Under the pieces are notes generated by a model. It was not told the DNA's origin and searched no databases. It saw only the letters and a program-made list of their open reading frames with translations. Of a stretch of DNA of 64,000 bases, positions 63,967 through 64,000 are shown in pieces. Positions within the stretch are counted from its first letter, which is position 1, and the number at the start of each line of letters is the position of its first letter. Source of the stretch: Firmicutes bacterium AM55-24TS (lineage in GTDB: Bacteria > Bacillota > Clostridia > UBA1381). The translations under genes and the position numbers were made by a program. The DNA is taken from NCBI GenBank assembly GCA_003460745.1, contig QTVU01000002.1, forward strand, positions 85,286 to 149,285, read 5' to 3'.

Positions 63967-64000
63967 GAATTTATAATGATTTTTTTTATTTTTTTATCAT

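Overview
The window reads as chromosome of a low-GC Gram-positive anaerobe, most likely a gut Clostridia (Bacillota). The evidence is the Firmicutes-type rimP-nusA-ylxR-ylxQ-infB-rbfA order, a TagO/MnaA wall-polymer start module, an LCP wall ligase, an ECF sigma/anti-sigma pair, an SLH-domain surface protein, an FMN riboswitch in front of a RibU-like gene, strong SD sequences, and many TTGACA-17-TATAAT promoters and U-tailed terminators. The exact genus cannot be read from the sequence.

Layout. 1-2.3 kb: 3' part of a secreted-type GH2 glycosidase. 2.3-12.2 kb (minus): GNAT, then an apparent operon gltX-glnS-aminotransferase-trpS-tagO-wecB-mgtE with its own promoter (12.2 kb) and terminator (2.8 kb). 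12.3-26.7 kb (minus): a very long housekeeping block, rimP-nusA-ylxR-ylxQ-infB-rbfA-nrnA-truB-ribF-glmU-pth-mfd-prsA, with a consensus promoter and a leader hairpin in front of rimP and a terminator after prsA. 26.8-31.7 kb (minus): LCP protein with a serine-rich tail, a secreted LRR protein, a six-gene tRNA cluster (Pro-Val-Thr-Tyr-Thr-Tyr), a YkvI-like permease and greA. 31.7-34.2 kb: a palindromic intergenic repeat, a galactokinase-like protein lacking the kinase motifs, and galT. 34.2-37.6 kb: a two-component system and ychF. 37.6-43.1 kb (plus): a tightly coupled cassette of one GT2 and three polytopic GT-C-like proteins. 43.1-45.4 kb: nth, glyA and tRNA-Glu.

45.5-48.6 kb is the accessory part: a broken mobile-element polyvalent protein (two zincin-like motifs, LPD3-like and ADP-ribosyltransferase-like regions) beside tRNA-Glu. 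Then come a 1296-residue repeat-built surface protein, the FMN riboswitch with ribU, a DedA-like/COG2426 gene, an ECF sigma operon with aroC, an AIM24-family protein, a YcdB/SLH protein, a lemA-TPM pair and GTP-dependent PEPCK.

Two observations matter most. First, the only clear frameshifts in the window fall between 48.0 and 56.8 kb, where ribU, the COG2426 gene, the anti-sigma factor, aroC and the polyvalent protein are each interrupted by what look like one-base losses; this could be sequence error or real decay. Second, the galactokinase-like gene beside galT keeps the family fold signature but has lost the ATP-binding and GAGFGG-type motifs, so it is a candidate sugar-binding regulator or pseudo-enzyme. 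No CRISPR array, intact transposase or complete prophage was seen.
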